From positions 1 to 9,679 of the forward strand of contig CALACW010000027.1 in NCBI GenBank assembly GCA_937890355.1: 9,679 nucleotides of DNA, in the 5' to 3' direction. Positions 1 through 6,988 of the stretch are shown in pieces. The notes beneath the pieces were generated by a model. It ran no database searches. It was not told where the DNA came from and saw nothing but the letters and a program-made list of their open reading frames with translations. The position numbers and the translations under genes are program-made. Within the stretch, counting starts at the first letter, position 1; every line of letters begins with the position of its first letter. Source of the DNA: CALACW01 sp002431305 (lineage in GTDB: Bacteria > Bacillota > Clostridia > Oscillospirales > Acutalibacteraceae).

Positions 1-873
1 CTTGTGAGCCTCGCACCACGCCTTTGCTCCGCGCAGTCCGGCTTCCTCGGAACCCGTAAGAACAACGCCGATTTCGGTGTTTTCAAGCTCAATGCCCGCG
101 TCCTTCATGTACTTTAAAATCGCAATACCCATATAGCATCCCGAAAGGTTATCGTTCGCGCCGTCAACAACTCTGTTGTAGTTGACCATGAAGTAAAGAC
201 CGAACAGGAACGGAACGAATATCAGACCGACAAGACCCGCTTTTACAACGGGAACGGAGGTATCGGCGGCTGAAAATCCGATTCCGTACTGCGCCATATA
301 TATTATTGAAACAATAATATAATACACGGCGCCGACAGCGCAGATTATTGCGTGGGATTCGAAGCCTACGCCTCCGAGCGCGTAGTTTACGGGCCACTCC
401 CAAGCCGCGTCGGGATGTCCGTTAAACATAATACGTCTCTTTGTTTCGCCGGTACATTTCTTTATTGCCGTTACGTTGTGACCTGTTTTCTCTTTGAAAA
501 GAGGGTCAAGCGTTTTTTTGTAAAGACCGAACTGTAAAAATGCGAGAAGCAGTCCGAGCACGATAAAAATTACCGATAAAAGCGGGAAGAAGAAGAACAG
601 AACAACCGAGAGAAGCACGAGCGTTATCGTGTAGAAAATCCATCCGAAGAACGAACCGGGATGTTCCTTAAACGACTCTACGTCCGCTCTCTCGCAGCCG
701 CAGTCCTTTTTAAGAACGTCCGCCATATATTCGCACGCCTTTTTCTCGCCCTCGCTGCCGGGGTCTCTTTTGCCGAACGTCTTGCATATATGGGTTATTT
801 CCTTAACCATATACGACGCGGCGTCTTTCTGCTTAGCTATGATCCCCTTGAAATCAACTGTTTTTTCCGACAT
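1..873 (-). CDS. M28-family zinc metallopeptidase with membrane segments, N-terminal 291 residues (partial)
   Basis: The frame is open from an ATG at 871-873 to the left edge of the window, giving 291 codons; the C-terminus is missing. Visible M28 landmarks are NGHPDAAW (first zinc-ligand His153, with Asp155), DGANDNLSG (metal-bridging Asp241, matching the family's GADDNASG) and TGSEEAGLRGA (Glu276 and Glu277, the catalytic and metal-binding pair). The remaining Asp and His ligands would lie beyond the edge. Two hydrophobic stretches at about 76-94 and 97-117 precede the first ligand, and two more at about 174-193 and 209-229 lie between the first ligand and the bridging Asp, so the peptidase core is interrupted by four predicted membrane helices. 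There is no classical signal peptide. Members of the family cleave N-terminal residues from peptides; the substrate here cannot be told. The ribosome binding site AGAGGTG (881-887) is 7 bases before the ATG, which supports this start. Confidence 0.85.
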   Translation of the reverse strand, partial: MSEKTVDFKGIIAKQKDAASYMVKEITHICKTFGKRDPGSEGEKKACEYMADVLKKDCGCERADVESFKEHPGSFFGWIFYTITLVLLSVVLFFFFPLLSVIFIVLGLLLAFLQFGLYKKTLDPLFKEKTGHNVTAIKKCTGETKRRIMFNGHPDAAWEWPVNYALGGVGFESHAIICAVGAVYYIIVSIIYMAQYGIGFSAADTSVPVVKAGLVGLIFVPFLFGLYFMVNYNRVVDGANDNLSGCYMGIAILKYMKDAGIELENTEIGVVLTGSEEAGLRGAKAWCEAHK

Positions 874-942
874 TGTACAACACCTCTAATAAAATATCAG
901 AATCAGACCGGGGTTCGGTCGGGAAGAACGACTCTGCCTATT

Positions 943-951
943 AATATACCA
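943..951 (-). promoter_or_regulatory. Possible extended -10 promoter of the M28 peptidase gene
   Basis: Read on the minus strand this is TGGTATATT, an extended -10 element (TGn plus a 4/6 to 5/6 match to TATAAT), about 70 bases before the peptidase start. No good -35 box exists at the right distance (closest is TGAATT, spacer 16), which extended -10 promoters can tolerate. An inverted repeat covers the -35 zone. Prediction from sequence only. Confidence 0.35.
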
Positions 952-963
952 TATTACAAAGCG

Positions 964-984
964 CAATTCATTTTGAGTGAATTG
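964..984. repeat. Inverted repeat, 7-base arms with 7-base loop
   Basis: CAATTCA (964-970) and TGAATTG (978-984) are exact reverse complements around TTTTGAG. The repeat sits over the expected -35 region of the predicted M28 promoter, so it could be an operator. It also lies just downstream of the stop codon of the ABC exporter remnant on the minus strand, so it could be a leftover of that gene's terminator, though no T-run follows the stem. The role is unresolved. Confidence 0.4.
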
Positions 985-992
985 ATAAATTG

Positions 993-1007
993 TTAATAAA
1001 TTATTAA
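993..1007. repeat. AT-only palindrome, 7-base arms around one base
   Basis: TTAATAA and TTATTAA flank a single A at position 1000. It is perfect but made only of A and T in an AT-rich spacer, where such palindromes arise easily. It is listed because it lies 8 bases from the inverted repeat at 964-984 and both are upstream of the M28 promoter. Confidence 0.3.
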
Positions 1008-1017
1008 AATTGTCGCA

Positions 1018-1101
1018 TCAAGTATACATTTTATACATATTTGCATAGATGCCGTTTTTATTTAACAATTCTTCATGCGTTCCGCTCTGTGAAATTGAGT
1101 C
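1018..1101 (-). pseudogene. C-terminal remnant of an ABC exporter (fused permease-ATPase type)
   Basis: Read on the minus strand, 27 codons followed by TGA encode a peptide containing SGTHEELLNKNGIYANMY, which starts at 1084-1086 and runs toward 1018. In type IV/ABCB-like exporters and their bacterial relatives, the nucleotide-binding domain ends with a strand of the form G-x-I-x-x-x-G-T-H-x-E-L followed by L-x-x-x-x-G-x-Y-x-x-x-Y. The peptide matches this in order and spacing (DSISQSGTHEEL, then NKNGIYANMYKMY). Upstream of about 1101 the frame stays open to an in-frame stop at 1165-1167 but shows no H-loop, Walker B or signature motif, so the rest of the ATPase and all of the membrane domain are gone. 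An intact exporter would need about 570 more residues. The likely history is a deletion, or arrival of the neighbouring plus-strand operon, that removed all but the 3' end. Confidence 0.7.
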
Positions 1102-1179
1102 GGGAGGCCGCGCGATATTGCTTATAATAAATAATAAACATTTTATCATAATATCTGTCCGGATTCAACCGAAAAAGTC

Positions 1180-1208
1180 TTTACTTTAATGCGGGGATAA
1201 TGTATAAT
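1180..1208 (+). promoter_or_regulatory. Promoter of the mannosidase operon
   Basis: TTTACT at 1180-1185 (4 of 6 to the -35 consensus), a 17-base spacer, and a perfect TATAAT at 1203-1208. Transcription would begin near 1215, giving a leader of about 35 bases with no clear structure. It is the only good promoter before the operon and there is none between its genes. Confidence 0.6.
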
Positions 1209-1249
1209 TTCTATTAACTTTACGATTTATTTTTTAAGGAGTTAATGCA

Positions 1250-3034
1250 ATGGCAAATATTATAAAGTTAAAACCGCACGCCGCAAGATTCATAAAGCTT
1301 TATGAATTAAACGACCCCGCGGTTCCCGCCGAGCTTAAAGAGAAAAAGCCCGTTAAGCCCGATTTGACGAAGATTGAGTACCCGCTCCCCGTTAAAAAGC
1401 GTGACTTCACGTGTTTTGACGAGTGTGACGGCATATTCTGGTACGGCAGCGAATACGGTCTTGTAAGATACGACGAAAACGCCGAATTCGGCTACGACAG
1501 AATCATGTACTTCAGCGCTCACAGGGATTTAAAGGATAATCACGTAAAGAGCGTGCTTGCCGATAAGGACGGCGTATGGGTTCTGACTTCGTCCGGCGCG
1601 TCGAGAATAGATATGAAAACAATTACGTGCGAGGAGAAAGCGAACATTCTTCTCGACGAGTGCATGAAAATAGTCAACAGAATGGGACTCGTCAGCCAGC
1701 GCAGTCTGCGCGTTCCGGGCGATATCACGACTCCCGAAAAATTCACGGATTCCGACAACGACGGCGGATTTACGGCTGCATTCTGCATGGGCGAGCTTAT
1801 GCATTACGATATATTGAGAAAAACAAAGGGCGAGAACGACCCCGAAACGCAAAGGATCAAGGACATTGCCGTCAAGTCGCTTGAGGCGTGCCTGCTTCTT
1901 GCGTACATTCCCGGCAGAGCCGACGGCTTTGTTGCAAGAACATTTTTAACTCCCGACGCTCCCGTACCCGACGACGGTATTTTTATAAGAAGAACGGGGG
2001 AAAAATCCGTTGTTCTGCACACGACTTTTGCCGAACGCAAGGGACTCGTCGGCAGGGAGATAGATTCGCCCGACCCGATTCCCGAGAGACTCAGACGCGT
2101 TTACCGCGACGCGGGATATTCGGACGATAACCTCGTTTACAAAGCCGATACTTCGAGCGACGAGACGACTCTTCATATGATGAATATCTGCTTTGCACAC
2201 AAGATAATCGGCGGTCAGGACAAAGAACTCGACGATATAATGATGACCGCGGTCGAGCGTTTCGTTGACCACGTTATTGACAACGACTTCGAATTCATTG
2301 ACTTTCACGGCGAACCGACGAGCTGGGCAAAGTGGAGTCCGCGCTACTTTTCCGAGGGTCTCGGATGGGTCGACAGCTGTCTTAACAGCGCGGAGGTCAT
2401 GATGTACATAAGCATGGCGCAGTACCTGTTAGGCGAAAATAAAAAGAGAACCGACGCGTACAATCACCTTATCGAAATCGGCTACCCCGACCTTACGGCG
2501 AAGCACTACGACCGTTCGCTCCTTGCGGGCAACGCAATGAAGTGCGACGTTATCGAGGATATAATGTTCGGCGATCACATGCTTGCTACGATGTCATATT
2601 TAGGACTTTTTAAAACTGAGAAGAACGAGGAACTGAGAAAGAAATTCAAGGCGGGCTACATGTCATGGATAAACACATCGATAGGCAGGGAACATCACCC
2701 CGTTTACGACATTCCGTTCATGATATCGTGTCCCGAGGAGGACGTCGATACCGACAAGCTCGCAATGTGGTTCTACCGTTTCAATACGAGCACGCTTGCT
2801 TCGGGAGTTTCGGTAACGTCGCGTTACGATATAGCGAAGAGACTTTACCGCGCGGGATATGCGGAAACATCCATACTTCTCCCGCCCGATGAGAAATTTA
2901 TCTCAAAATACGACAGAAACTCGCTCGAATATAAAAATGAGGATTCGGGCGGCAACAGAACCGTCGAATCCTGCGCACAGTATACGCTCGCATACTGGAT
3001 GGGCAGATATTTCGGTATTATAACAGAAGAATAA
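1250..3034 (+). CDS. Beta-propeller-like / alpha-alpha-toroid protein of unknown function, first gene of the mannosidase operon
   Basis: 594 residues, no signal peptide or membrane segment, so cytoplasmic. The start is set by AAGGAG (1236-1241), 8 bases before the ATG. Residues about 52-125 hold two repeats resembling the two-component-regulator propeller type: DGIFWYGSEYGLVRYD (60-75) and DKDGVWVLTSSGASRID (105-121). Two blades cannot close a propeller alone, so they may cap the rest or pair in a dimer. From about 160 the protein is helix-rich, with DSDNDGGFTAAFCMGEL (167-183), YIPGRADGFVARTF (219-232) and HGEPTSWAKWSPRYF (353-367), which recall six-hairpin (alpha/alpha)6 toroids of carbohydrate enzymes. 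Conserved-looking acidic, His and Trp residues in these blocks suggest an active or sugar-binding cleft. The gene is 12 bases before a GH38 mannosidase, so glycan processing is the best guess, but the reaction is unknown and the fold is inferred from motifs only. Confidence 0.75.
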   Translation: MANIIKLKPHAARFIKLYELNDPAVPAELKEKKPVKPDLTKIEYPLPVKKRDFTCFDECDGIFWYGSEYGLVRYDENAEFGYDRIMYFSAHRDLKDNHVKSVLADKDGVWVLTSSGASRIDMKTITCEEKANILLDECMKIVNRMGLVSQRSLRVPGDITTPEKFTDSDNDGGFTAAFCMGELMHYDILRKTKGENDPETQRIKDIAVKSLEACLLLAYIPGRADGFVARTFLTPDAPVPDDGIFIRRTGEKSVVLHTTFAERKGLVGREIDSPDPIPERLRRVYRDAGYSDDNLVYKADTSSDETTLHMMNICFAHKIIGGQDKELDDIMMTAVERFVDHVIDNDFEFIDFHGEPTSWAKWSPRYFSEGLGWVDSCLNSAEVMMYISMAQYLLGENKKRTDAYNHLIEIGYPDLTAKHYDRSLLAGNAMKCDVIEDIMFGDHMLATMSYLGLFKTEKNEELRKKFKAGYMSWINTSIGREHHPVYDIPFMISCPEEDVDTDKLAMWFYRFNTSTLASGVSVTSRYDIAKRLYRAGYAETSILLPPDEKFISKYDRNSLEYKNEDSGGNRTVESCAQYTLAYWMGRYFGIITEE

Positions 3035-3046
3035 GGAGAAAGCAAA

Positions 3047-5557
3047 ATGGCAGATAATTCAATTCATATAATAGGAAACGCGCACCTTGACCCCGTCTGG
3101 CTTTGGAGATGGTTTGACGGATATAACGAGGTTATGCAGACGTTCCGCTCCGCGCTCGACAGACTTTCCGAGTACGATTACACGGTATTCAACTGCTCGT
3201 CAGCTTCATATTATAAATGGGTCGAGAACACCGACCCCGAGATGTTCAGAGAGATCTGCGAACGCATAAAAGAGGGCAGATGGATAGTCGTAAACGGCTG
3301 GAACGTTCAGCCCGACTGCAACATTCCCTCGGCGGAGAGCTTTGCGAGACAGGCTCTTTACAGCCAGCTCTATTACTATGACAAATTCGGCAGAATATGC
3401 CGCACAGGCTATAACGTCGACTCGTTCGGACACAACGGCATGCTTCCCCAGCTTCTTATAAAGGGCGGAATGAGAAACTACGTATTCATGCGCCCCGGTA
3501 TGCACGAAAACGCGAACATTCCCGAGGGAGCTTTCTGGTGGGAGTCGCCCGACGGAAGCAAGGTCATGACGTACAGAATCAACGAAACCTACGGCGCAAG
3601 CGGTACTGAGGAAATCGACAAACGTTATAATCAGGCGTGTGAAATGGCCGATAAAGCAGGCTGTCCGCAGATGGTATTCTGCGGAATCGGCAACCACGGC
3701 GGCGGACCGACAAAGGGCGATATCGAGCATATTTATAATATTAAACAGACAGCGGACAGGGATGTAAAGTTTTCATCCCCCGACGAATATTTTTCCGCCG
3801 TATGTGAAAACTATACCGACATGCCGACGTGGAGCAGTGAAATGCAGCACCACGCGAGCGGCTGCTATTCGGCGACAAGCCTCGTAAAACAGCTCAACAG
3901 ACAGTGCGAAACCGCTCTTTATTCGGCTGAATTATGGGACGCGGTATCGGCTAAAATCAAAGACAGAGACACGTCCAAAGAGCAGATTGCCGAGGCTTGG
4001 GACACCGTATGCTTTAACCAGTTCCACGACATTCTCTGCGGCTGCTCGATAATGGAGGCTTACGAGGACTTAAAGCACTCCGCGGGTCACGCGCTGACCG
4101 TTGCCGACAGAATCAGAATGCGTGCGTTCGTAAGCATTGCAAGAGAAATAGATACGTGGATCGACGGCATTTCCGACACGGTAACCAGCGAGGTAAGACA
4201 CCTCGGTCTGCCCAGAGAATTTCCCCGCCCGGTCGTTGTATTCAACTCTCTTTCATACGATATAGAGACTCCCGTCAGAACCATGTACCCCGCAGGCAAG
4301 GTCACCGACTGCGACGGCAATGAGACAGATTTTTCGATCGTACGTTCCTCGCGTTCGAACGACTCGCACTGCGACACGGTTTTTCTCGCAAAGATTCCCG
4401 CAATGGGCTACGCGACATACTGGGTATGGCAGGACGCAGCTAACGACAGCGAGTACAGGGAAAGAATAGGCACATACTGCGAGACCTCGGGCGATGAAAT
4501 AAAAATCGAGAACGAGTACATGAAGGTTACGTTCTCAAAGGAGATGGGATATATCGTCTCTCTTGTCGACAAGCAGACAGGAAGAGATTTTGCAGAAGAG
4601 CACGACCTTGCCGTTCCCGTAATAATCGACGACTCCGAGACTGACACGTGGGCGCATAACGTATTCAAATTCGAGGACGAAATGGGCGAGATGAAGCTCG
4701 TTTCGATCGACCTTGTCGAAAACGGCGGAGTCAGAAGCGTTGTAAGAGTTAAACATAAATTTAACGAATCCGTTCTCACGCAGGATTTCATTCTTTCAAA
4801 GAAGCAGAAAATACTCCGCGTTAAGTGCAAAGCCCGCTGGAGCGAAGAATTCACAATGCTCAAAATGCAGTTCGATATCGGCGGTAAGAATGAAATTTCC
4901 TCCGCGCAGATGCCCGCGGGTTACATTGTAAGAGAGCCTAACGGCGACGAGGAGGTATGCCATCAGTGGGTCGACATTTCGTCAGAGGACGAGAGCGGAA
5001 ACCTCGGCGGATTAAGCGTTGTCAACGACTCAAAATACAGCTACTCGTGCAGGGGAACGCAGTTGAGACAGACGCTTTTAAGAAACGTTATATTCGCGGA
5101 CCATTATTCCTCGCGTCCGAAGACGGATTTCAACTTCACCGACGAGGGTATGCAGAGATTTGAGTACGGAATTTACCTCCACTCGGGCGAAGCGAGACTT
5201 TCCGACGTCGCAAAGGAATCCGCGCTGTTTAATAACCGCCCGTTCCTCGTTCCCGAGGGATGCCATAAGGGCAAGGGCAGAAAGCAGAAGGATTCGTTCA
5301 TAAAGATATCGGCGGACAACGTTATCATGACCGCATTCAAAGAGTGCGAGGACGGTTCGGGCGCGTACATAATCAGAGTTTACGAAACCAAGGGTATCAA
5401 GGAAACCCGTTCGTATCTTACGTGCGAATTGCTCGACTGCTCGTTCTGGTTCGATATCGGACACAACGAGATAATCACGTTCAGAGTAGAACCCGACGGA
5501 AAAGTAAGCGAGACCGACTTCCTGGAGGGTATCGTTGATGAGAAAGCGTCCGTCTGA
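3047..5557 (+). CDS. GH38 alpha-mannosidase
   Basis: 836 residues, slightly shorter than the 870-1050 typical of bacterial GH38 enzymes. The opening NAHLDPVWLW (11-20) supplies zinc ligands His13 and Asp15. GYNVDSFGHNGMLPQ (121-135) carries Asp125, which in this family is both zinc ligand and catalytic nucleophile. GIGNHGGGPT (213-222) is a further conserved block, and NQFHDILCGCS (324-334) gives the last zinc ligand, His327. The helical bundle that follows and the C-terminal beta-sandwich domains (about 370-836) complete the family layout. GH38 enzymes release alpha-linked mannose with retention of configuration; bacterial members act on alpha-1,3/1,6-mannosides or on mannosylglycerate, and the sequence alone does not decide between these. 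There is no signal peptide, so the substrate must be imported or made inside the cell; no transporter is in the window. AAGGAG (3033-3038) overlaps the upstream stop codon, implying coupled translation. Confidence 0.93.
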   Translation: MADNSIHIIGNAHLDPVWLWRWFDGYNEVMQTFRSALDRLSEYDYTVFNCSSASYYKWVENTDPEMFREICERIKEGRWIVVNGWNVQPDCNIPSAESFARQALYSQLYYYDKFGRICRTGYNVDSFGHNGMLPQLLIKGGMRNYVFMRPGMHENANIPEGAFWWESPDGSKVMTYRINETYGASGTEEIDKRYNQACEMADKAGCPQMVFCGIGNHGGGPTKGDIEHIYNIKQTADRDVKFSSPDEYFSAVCENYTDMPTWSSEMQHHASGCYSATSLVKQLNRQCETALYSAELWDAVSAKIKDRDTSKEQIAEAWDTVCFNQFHDILCGCSIMEAYEDLKHSAGHALTVADRIRMRAFVSIAREIDTWIDGISDTVTSEVRHLGLPREFPRPVVVFNSLSYDIETPVRTMYPAGKVTDCDGNETDFSIVRSSRSNDSHCDTVFLAKIPAMGYATYWVWQDAANDSEYRERIGTYCETSGDEIKIENEYMKVTFSKEMGYIVSLVDKQTGRDFAEEHDLAVPVIIDDSETDTWAHNVFKFEDEMGEMKLVSIDLVENGGVRSVVRVKHKFNESVLTQDFILSKKQKILRVKCKARWSEEFTMLKMQFDIGGKNEISSAQMPAGYIVREPNGDEEVCHQWVDISSEDESGNLGGLSVVNDSKYSYSCRGTQLRQTLLRNVIFADHYSSRPKTDFNFTDEGMQRFEYGIYLHSGEARLSDVAKESALFNNRPFLVPEGCHKGKGRKQKDSFIKISADNVIMTAFKECEDGSGAYIIRVYETKGIKETRSYLTCELLDCSFWFDIGHNEIITFRVEPDGKVSETDFLEGIVDEKASV
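5524..5529 (+). promoter_or_regulatory. Ribosome binding site that decides the start of the DUF6270 gene
   Basis: GGAGGG inside the last codons of the mannosidase gene. The next gene has two adjacent in-frame candidates, TTG at 5535 and ATG at 5538. The spacing is 5 bases to TTG and 8 bases to ATG; the second is optimal and uses the stronger codon. Confidence 0.65.
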
Positions 5558-6323
5558 CGCAAACAAAATAAGACTTTCGATATTCGGCAGCTGCGTCACG
5601 CGCGATATTCTGACGTTTGACGCAGATAGCCGAATCGAACTCGAAAATTATATAGCCCGACAGTCCGTAATATCGGCTGTGTGTCCGAAGATCGGCGCAG
5701 AGGAAAGCGAAATGAACCTCTCTTCGCCGTTTCAGAAACGCATGGTTCTGTGCGATATGAATAAGACCGCGTTCGAAATACTCGGCGGGCAGAAAAGCGA
5801 TTTTATAATCCTCGATCTTGTCGACGAGCGTTTCCCGCTCAAAAGGGTCGGGGATTCTTTTTTAACCGTGTCGAACGAATTCAGACTTTCCCTCGGCGAA
5901 AAATACAGGAAATATCCCGATTGGTATAAGAGAGTCACAGCTTTCGGACTGTACGCGGGTCACAGACGTATAAATAAATACGTAAAATTATTCTGCGAAA
6001 ACTTAACAAATATTTATCCGGAAAACAGAATCATACTTCACCGCGCACTCACGGCGGACAGATATATAAATAAATTCGGTGAAATAACACCGTTTGATAC
6101 TGACATTATTAAAAATAATTCGGAGATAAACGACGTTTTAAATAAAATGTATGATATGGTAATTAAGACTATCTCATCTATATATGAGATAGCCGGCGAT
6201 ACGGAAATACTCTCGGACGAACGTCACCGCTGGGGGCTTGCGCCGATGCATTACACGGACGGGTATTATATAAGCATGCTTAATAAAATATATGAGATTG
6301 CCGATATTGAATTAAATAAATAA
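5538..6323 (+). CDS. DUF6270 family, SGNH-hydrolase-like protein
   Basis: 261 residues from the ATG at 5538; a TTG at 5535 would add one residue. It overlaps the mannosidase gene by 20 bases and ends the operon. SIFGSCVTRD (14-23) at the end of a first strand, ELENYIARQS (35-43), FIILDLVDERF (89-99) and the late SDERHRWGLAPMHYTDGYY (226-244) match what I recall of DUF6270. In this layout Ser18 sits where SGNH esterases carry the nucleophile, and His230 or His238 could serve as the base, but catalysis is not established for the family. There is no signal peptide. DUF6270 proteins are often seen near surface-polysaccharide genes. Beside a mannosidase, removal or recognition of acyl groups on a mannose-containing glycan is a reasonable guess. 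The last third of the gene is visibly richer in AAT, ATA and TTA codons than the mannosidase gene. Confidence 0.75.
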   Translation: MRKRPSDANKIRLSIFGSCVTRDILTFDADSRIELENYIARQSVISAVCPKIGAEESEMNLSSPFQKRMVLCDMNKTAFEILGGQKSDFIILDLVDERFPLKRVGDSFLTVSNEFRLSLGEKYRKYPDWYKRVTAFGLYAGHRRINKYVKLFCENLTNIYPENRIILHRALTADRYINKFGEITPFDTDIIKNNSEINDVLNKMYDMVIKTISSIYEIAGDTEILSDERHRWGLAPMHYTDGYYISMLNKIYEIADIELNK

Positions 6324-6324
6324 A

Positions 6325-6374
6325 AAAACAGAAAAGAGAGCCGGGCGAAAAGCCTGACTCTCTTTCCTGTTTTT
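6325..6374. terminator. Bidirectional intrinsic terminator between convergent genes
   Basis: A long imperfect hairpin: AAAACAG (6325-6331) pairs with CTGTTTT (6367-6373), and the inner arms 6332-6346 and 6352-6366 pair with three mismatches around a GAAAA loop. Plus-strand transcripts end in TTTTT; minus-strand transcripts end in a run of seven T followed by more T-rich sequence. It begins one base after the DUF6270 stop codon and closes both this operon and the Hsp20 transcript. Confidence 0.85.
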
Positions 6375-6431
6375 GGGGGTTGTTATGGGTTTACGGGATC
6401 TATACAGACATCACCGTTCGGATTCAAAGCT

Positions 6432-6863
6432 TTATCCTTCAATCTGAACGTAATGATTTTCCTCAACCTTGGGCTGAGCCTCTTTCTTGGGAACATTTAT
6501 CTCAAGAACGCCGTTATCGAATTTAGCCTTAATATCGGACTCTGTTACGTCCTCGCCTACATAAAAGCTTCTGCTGTACGAGCCGTAGAAACGCTCACGG
6601 CGGATGAATTTGCCTTTCTTATCCTTCTCGTCGTTGTTATCGTTCTTTGTAACGGAAACGGTCATGTAACCGTCCTTAACCTCGGCTTTGATATCATCCT
6701 TGCTTACGCCGGGCAGGTCAATCGAAAGGTCATAGCCCTCGTCGGTCTCCTTAACGTCGGTTTTCATAAGACCGTTGGCGTTGAACGCTGTCTTGTTCTG
6801 ACGGTAGAACGGCTCAAAAACATCATCAAATAAATCTCTTGCATAAATACTGGGTATTAACAT
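6432..6863 (-). CDS. hsp20: Hsp20 / alpha-crystallin small heat-shock protein
   Basis: 143 residues from the ATG at 6861-6863. Residues about 33-127 form the alpha-crystallin domain: VKETDEGYDLSIDLPGVSKDD near its start, GYMTVSV as a core strand, RRERFYGSYSRSF in the middle and the family signature NGVLEINVPKK (117-127). The tail KVEENHYVQIEG ends in the I-x-I/V-like region that such proteins use for oligomer contacts. It acts as an ATP-independent cytoplasmic holdase for unfolding proteins. An in-frame ATG at 6870-6872 would add three residues, but the family's usual opening is M-L-x-P-S-I with F-D-D following, which fits the start at 6863; the Shine-Dalgarno sequence is weak for both. The gene stands alone behind a CIRCE operator, so HrcA should repress it at normal temperature. 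Confidence 0.93.
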   Translation of the reverse strand: MLIPSIYARDLFDDVFEPFYRQNKTAFNANGLMKTDVKETDEGYDLSIDLPGVSKDDIKAEVKDGYMTVSVTKNDNNDEKDKKGKFIRRERFYGSYSRSFYVGEDVTESDIKAKFDNGVLEINVPKKEAQPKVEENHYVQIEG

Positions 6864-6907
6864 ATATATCATTCTTTCATTTTAAATTTGATTTGAACTC
6901 ATGAGCC

Positions 6908-6939
6908 GGTACCCTTCGGACTCCCGTCCTCTCGGTACC
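6908..6939 (-). promoter_or_regulatory. Hairpin at the 5' end of the hsp20 leader
   Basis: Two copies of GGTACC (6908-6913 and 6934-6939) pair with each other. Inside them is a 4-by-4 internal loop (GAGA opposite GAAG on the minus strand), then a GGAC/GTCC stem capped by GGGA, a GNRA-type tetraloop. It would start about 14 bases into a transcript from the predicted promoter and ends 44 bases before the start codon. Purine-rich tandem mismatches closed by a GNRA loop suggest a stable folded RNA, such as a 5' stabiliser or a protein- or ligand-binding element. It does not cover the ribosome binding region. Confidence 0.5.
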
Positions 6940-6959
6940 CTCTCTCTTTGTTCGTCTAT

Positions 6960-6988
6960 ATAATAGCACATAAAATTAGCACTGTCAA
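6960..6988 (-). promoter_or_regulatory. Sigma-A-type promoter of hsp20
   Basis: On the minus strand: perfect TTGACA (plus positions 6983-6988), a 17-base spacer, and TATTAT (6960-6965). Transcription should start near 6953, giving a leader of about 90 bases. The -35 box lies inside the CIRCE operator, so repressor binding would exclude RNA polymerase directly. Confidence 0.8.

Noticed and set aside
352..996. Plus-strand ORFs opposite the M28 peptidase (352-537 and 661-996).
   Set aside because: The minus-strand frame carries the M28 motifs in order; the plus-strand products are Cys/Arg/Phe-rich and match nothing.
1945..2308. Long antisense and out-of-frame ORFs within the operon genes, such as those inside 1307-2308, 3206-3730 and 5078-5599.
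   Set aside because: They are shadows of strongly supported genes, have no ribosome binding sites and encode compositions without recognisable domains.
5535..5537. TTG at 5535 as start of the DUF6270 gene.
   Set aside because: The adjacent ATG at 5538 has better spacing (8 bases) from GGAGGG and is the stronger start codon.
6375..6440. Minus-strand reading frame past the hsp20 stop that spells NPNGDVCIDPVNP before a stop.
   Set aside because: It looks protein-like but has no start codon or ribosome binding site, overlaps the hsp20 end out of frame and matches no family I recognise; the normal Hsp20 C-terminus is intact.
6870..6872. ATG at 6870-6872 as start of hsp20.
   Set aside because: It would put the only purine-rich Shine-Dalgarno-like stretch directly against the start codon, and the family's usual opening begins at the next Met.
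6864..6939. RNA thermometer (ROSE or fourU type) in the hsp20 leader.
   Set aside because: The hairpin does not reach the ribosome binding region and no U-run opposite a Shine-Dalgarno sequence is present; transcriptional control by CIRCE suffices.
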